Source: Tissierellia bacterium (GTDB lineage Bacteria; Bacillota; Clostridia; Tissierellales; Peptoniphilaceae). From it: a stretch of DNA of 64,000 nt. Below are positions 61,077 through 64,000 of this stretch, piece by piece (position 1 is the first letter of the stretch; every line of letters begins with the position of its first letter). Where the stretch lies: assembly GCA_030535395.1 (NCBI GenBank), contig JAUNLK010000002.1, positions 62,001-126,000 on the forward strand, read 5' to 3'. The notes under the pieces were generated by a model. The model ran no database searches, was not told the origin of the DNA, and saw only the letters and a program-made list of their open reading frames with translations. Made by a program: the position numbers and the translations under genes.

Positions 61077-61958
61077 TCACAGTTCATGAGAGACCACCCC
61101 ATCCTGTTTGCAGATGACAATTTTATTGCCTTCCATCCTCACCCCAATGATGTCTTCTTCAAAAAAACTATGATCACTTTCGATATTTGTGACCTTTAAA
61201 GCTAACTGGCTCTCTTCATTGAGGATATACTGAAATAAATAGTTTCCTCGGAAAAAGTTTTCTGTTTCTTTTTTGAATGTCTTGTGATCGGATATCAGAT
61301 TGATTCCATCTGAAGTGTATAGATCCCCATTTCCAATGAGAACAAGGCCATCCTTCAGTCCTGATCTCATTTCTTCGGGGGCACCACTGATTTCATCCCG
61401 AAGGACCCTGTATAAGGAGTAATCATCATTTTCGCTATTGTAGACCGTATAGTATATGTATTCATCCCCAACGGCTCCATAGTCTATGGCCCCCCCAGTA
61501 TTTGAATAGTCTATATTTTCTTGAGTTTTAAGATTGTATACCCCGATCCTTCTCTTTTCGGTATTTTCGGCCCCATTTTCATCATAGTATGTGTGGATGT
61601 AGTACAAATTGTGATCCACCATACCAATGGGGAATACCCCTTGCCCCTGATCAAAATTATGGATATTCGAAATCGATTTACGGGCAAGTTTAAGTAGACC
61701 GAAATCATTTGTCATGGAATTCCCATTCACAAATATGTCTCCATGATCTACATTAAACTGAAATTGATTGTCGGCATGATCCCACAACTGGGTTTTTTTC
61801 GTATGGGGATGATATTCCACTATTTTTTGAGTATACGGATTATAGAAAAATTCAATTTCACCAGGGTTTTCTACTTCTTCAACCCTACTGAAATTCACAC
61901 ATGAAGTACATAACAGCACAGCTAGTGCGAAAAATATAACTCCGGTTCTCCCTTTCAT
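61077..61958 (-). CDS. Lipoprotein of unknown function on an AT-rich island
   Basis: A 293-residue predicted lipoprotein: signal peptide with lipobox LCTSC (C20). The mature part is rich in Asn, Asp, Tyr and Ile. Repeated strands such as EIEFFYNPYTQKIVEYH, NLYYIHTYYDENG and DEYIYYTVYNSENDDYSLY suggest a beta-propeller-like fold (DUF5050-like at best). Codon use is AT-rich and unlike all neighbours, and the gene is framed by a ~70-bp direct repeat, so recent acquisition is likely. A weak AAAGG site precedes ATG 61958. The 250 bases upstream are AT-rich with no clear promoter or RNA. Function unknown. Confidence 0.75.
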   Translation of the reverse strand: MKGRTGVIFFALAVLLCTSCVNFSRVEEVENPGEIEFFYNPYTQKIVEYHPHTKKTQLWDHADNQFQFNVDHGDIFVNGNSMTNDFGLLKLARKSISNIHNFDQGQGVFPIGMVDHNLYYIHTYYDENGAENTEKRRIGVYNLKTQENIDYSNTGGAIDYGAVGDEYIYYTVYNSENDDYSLYRVLRDEISGAPEEMRSGLKDGLVLIGNGDLYTSDGINLISDHKTFKKETENFFRGNYLFQYILNEESQLALKVTNIESDHSFFEEDIIGVRMEGNKIVICKQDGVVSHEL

Positions 61959-62212
61959 AAGCCCAACCTTTCGTTTTCAAATAAAAAGGCCCAAAATGAA
62001 ACCATTTCAAAGCAACGTTCATGCGTCTGAAGAAATTTCCCATGGCAAGGATTGATTTTCTTCATAATGCAACGATTCTGTTATGGGCTGCCAATTTATT
62101 TTTCGTGATGGCTGTTTCTTTCCTCTGTTTTATGATTTTATCTTGTTTTTATTGTATCATACCACCTGTTTTCCTAAACCCAAGAAGTTTCTAAATTCCT
62201 TTTATTCTTGAC

Positions 62213-62281
62213 AATTCACCCAACAAAAAGCCCCCAGGCCGCCACTGCGGTTCTGGGGGTTCTCTCTATCTTCGGTCTCGG
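62213..62281. repeat. Direct repeat copy B, terminator and 3' end of the ATPase gene
   Basis: The counterpart of 60949-61020. It spans the hairpin CCCCCAG/CTGGGGG, which on the minus strand is followed by CTTTTTG and terminates the peptide-transporter operon, plus the last codons of the ATPase gene. Confidence 0.88.
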
Positions 62282-63063
62282 GGGTGCTGGATGGGCACGG
62301 CCCGGAGGAGTTTTTTGGTGTAGGGGTGTTGGGGATTGCGGTAGATTTCTTCTCGTTCTCCCAGTTCCACCAGTTCTCCGTTGAGGAGGACGCCCACCCG
62401 GTGGGAGATGTGTTCCACTACGGCCAGATTGTGGGAGATGAAGACATAGCTGAGGCCCAGTTCCTGCTGGAGTTCCTCCAGGAGATTGATGATCTGGGCC
62501 TGAATGGACACGTCCAGGGCGGAGGTGGGCTCATCGGCCAGGATGATCTTGGGCCGGAGGACCAGGGCCCTGGCGATGCCAATCCGCTGGCGCTGTCCCC
62601 CGGAAAATTCGTGGGGGTAGCGGCGGTAGTGCTGCTCGGTGAGGCCGCAGACTTTCATGGCCTCCAGCACCCGCTCCCGAATGTTCTTTTCCCCGTGATT
62701 GATAAGGGGCTCTGCGATGATCTCTCCTGCCGTCATGGAGGGATTGAGGGAGCTGTAGGGGTCCTGGAAGATGAGCTGGATGTTCCGGCGGATCTCCCGA
62801 AGCTCTGCCGCAGATGCCCCCAAAATCTCCCGGCCCTCGTAGGTGATGGAGCCCTGGGTGTCCTTGAAGGAGCCCAGGATGCAGCGGAGGAGGGTGCTCT
62901 TGCCGCTGCCGGACTCCCCCACGATTCCCAGGGTCTCTCCTGGGGCCACGGTAAAGGAGACGTCCTTCACGGCGGTGAAGCTGCCGGTCTTCTGCCCCAA
63001 AAGATTCCTCCTGCCGGCGGGGAAGGTCTTGGTGACATGGGAGAGTTTTAGAAGTTCTGTCAT
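62266..63063 (-). CDS. Oligopeptide/dipeptide ABC importer ATPase, OppF/DppF type
   Basis: A 265-residue ATPase with Walker A GESGSGKST, Q-loop FQDPYSSLNP, signature FSGGQRQR, Walker B ILADEPTSALD and H-loop ISHNLAVV. The segment YSSLNPSMT and the C-terminal NPQHPYTKKLL are typical of OppF/DppF/nickel-peptide transporters. It is slightly short for OppF because the C-terminal cysteine region is missing, as in many F subunits. ATGA overlap with the D subunit. Last gene of its operon. Confidence 0.92.
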   Translation of the reverse strand: MTELLKLSHVTKTFPAGRRNLLGQKTGSFTAVKDVSFTVAPGETLGIVGESGSGKSTLLRCILGSFKDTQGSITYEGREILGASAAELREIRRNIQLIFQDPYSSLNPSMTAGEIIAEPLINHGEKNIRERVLEAMKVCGLTEQHYRRYPHEFSGGQRQRIGIARALVLRPKIILADEPTSALDVSIQAQIINLLEELQQELGLSYVFISHNLAVVEHISHRVGVLLNGELVELGEREEIYRNPQHPYTKKLLRAVPIQHPRDRR

Positions 63064-64000
63064 GACCTTTCCCCCTTCCCGTAGAGGTGACAGCGTACCA
63101 GACTCTCACCCACCCGCTCCTCCCCCGGGTCCTCTTTCCAGCAGATGTCCATGGCCCTCTCGCAGCGGGCTGCAAAGGCGCAGTGGTCCATCTCCTCCGT
63201 GGCCGGGGGCACATTGCCCTCGATGGAGTAGAGTTTTTCATCGACATTTTCCAGGGTGGGCCGGGCCTTGAGTAGCCCCTGGGTGTAGGGGTGCTTGGGG
63301 CGGTCAAAGAGGGTGAAGACATCGGCCTTTTCCACAATTTGCCCGTGGTACATGACCACCACCCGGTCGGCCATCTCCGCCACCACCCCCAGGTCGTGGG
63401 TGATGAGGAGGATGGCGGTGCCGTACTCCTCCTTGAGGCGCTTCATTAAATCCAGCACCTCCGCCTGTATGGTGACATCCAAGGCGGTGGTGGGCTCATC
63501 GGCAATGAGGAGCCGGGGCCGGGCGGCCAGGGCAATGGCGATCATCACCCGCTGGCGCTGTCCCCCGGAGAGCTCGTGGGGGAAGGCGGCCATCTTCCCC
63601 TCGGGATCGGGCATTTCCACGGCCCGGAGCATGTCGATGCTCCGCTCCACCGCCTCTTTTTTGGAGAGGCCCAGGATTTTTTGATAGACCTCCCTCAGCT
63701 GAAAGCCGATTTTCAGGGAAGGATTCAAGCTGGTCATGGGCTCCTGGAAGATGATGCTCATGTCCCTGCCTCGAAGGGCCCGGTGCTGATCCTCTGTGAG
63801 GGAGAGAACATCGGTGCCGTCAAAGTAGATGTGGCCGGATTCAATTTTGCCCTGGGGCTTGGGGAGCAGGCCCAAGAGGCTCAGGGCCGTGACGCTCTTG
63901 CCACTCCCCGACTCCCCCACCAGGGCCACGGTCTCGCCGGCATCAAGGTGAAAGCTCACCCCATTGACGGCGTGAACCACGCCCTTGTCCGTGTGAAAGG
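63060..64000 (-). CDS. Oligopeptide/dipeptide ABC importer ATPase, OppD/DppD type, 5' end cut by window
   Basis: At least 313 residues, the start lying outside the window (the frame is open through the last base as FHTDKGVVHAVNGVSF). Walker A GESGSGKSV, Q-loop FQEPMTSLNP, signature LSGGQRQR, Walker B LLIADEPTTALD and H-loop ITHDLGVV are intact. The C-terminal cysteines (HCAFAARCERAMDICW and RCHLYG) form the [4Fe-4S]-type region common in DppD/OppD. With the F subunit it would power uptake of peptides, a logical carbon source for this organism. The permease and binding-protein genes are presumably just beyond the edge. Confidence 0.93.
   Translation of the reverse strand, partial: FHTDKGVVHAVNGVSFHLDAGETVALVGESGSGKSVTALSLLGLLPKPQGKIESGHIYFDGTDVLSLTEDQHRALRGRDMSIIFQEPMTSLNPSLKIGFQLREVYQKILGLSKKEAVERSIDMLRAVEMPDPEGKMAAFPHELSGGQRQRVMIAIALAARPRLLIADEPTTALDVTIQAEVLDLMKRLKEEYGTAILLITHDLGVVAEMADRVVVMYHGQIVEKADVFTLFDRPKHPYTQGLLKARPTLENVDEKLYSIEGNVPPATEEMDHCAFAARCERAMDICWKEDPGEERVGESLVRCHLYGKGERS

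Noticed and set aside
60825..61199. Open frame of 124 codons
   Set aside because: It runs through the SRP RNA and its terminator, without a ribosome site.

Overview
The window is one contiguous stretch of bacterial chromosome, GC-rich and gene-dense, with strong purine-rich ribosome sites and rho-independent terminators. Gene content points to an anaerobic, amino-acid-fermenting member of the Clostridia/Tissierellia branch of Firmicutes: a full lysine-to-butyrate route, arginase, class III fructose bisphosphatase, a large Bacillus-type SRP RNA, a T-box and a lysine riboswitch. No phage, transposase, CRISPR array or replication origin is visible. GTG and TTG starts are frequent, several of them following GGAGGTG.

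Layout. 1-8.5 kb: the end of an NfnA-like flavoprotein, a DUF1002 protein preceded by a ~59-bp tandem repeat, an aminotransferase/GATE-membrane-protein/arginase operon, a serpin-like lipoprotein, and an acyl-CoA dehydrogenase fused to an ETF-alpha C-terminal domain. 8.7-16.4 kb: DNA alkyltransferase, polyphosphate kinase and exopolyphosphatase, an ABC-F ATPase with one degenerate ATP site, a glycosyltransferase, and an IclR regulator divergent from a 34-residue membrane peptide. 16.6-31.8 kb, the metabolic core: thl-crt-hbd; the eight-gene operon kal-kce-kdd-kamA-kamB-kamC-kamD-kamE behind a lysine riboswitch; a short-chain fatty acid transporter; and an acetoacetate CoA-transferase pair.

32-50.7 kb: HD hydrolase, tRNA-Gly, apt, fbp, an ACT/UPF0210 pair, a five-gene operon (TIM-barrel protein, complete ABC importer, PHP phosphatase), a G5/3D cell-wall protein, Nudix, patatin, MscL with a zinc ribbon, dCMP deaminase, RNase H, larC, larE and pta. 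50.8-64 kb: two tRNA-Pro genes, glutaredoxin, an ArsR regulator, the rsmA-rnmV-tatD-metG cluster, glutathione reductase, metNIQ behind a methionine T-box, tRNA-Ser, SRP RNA, an AT-rich lipoprotein gene bracketed by a ~70-bp direct repeat, and two oligopeptide-transporter ATPases running off the end.

How it works together. Lysine is isomerised (KamA, KamDE with reactivase KamBC), oxidised (Kdd), cleaved with acetyl-CoA to acetoacetate plus 3-aminobutyryl-CoA (Kce), and deaminated to crotonyl-CoA (Kal). The acyl-CoA dehydrogenase fusion would reduce this to butyryl-CoA. The CoA-transferase would release butyrate and make acetoacetyl-CoA, thiolase would split that to acetyl-CoA, and Pta would give acetyl phosphate. 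The riboswitch terminator shares its 5' arm with the aptamer P1 stem, so lysine is expected to switch this catabolic operon on.
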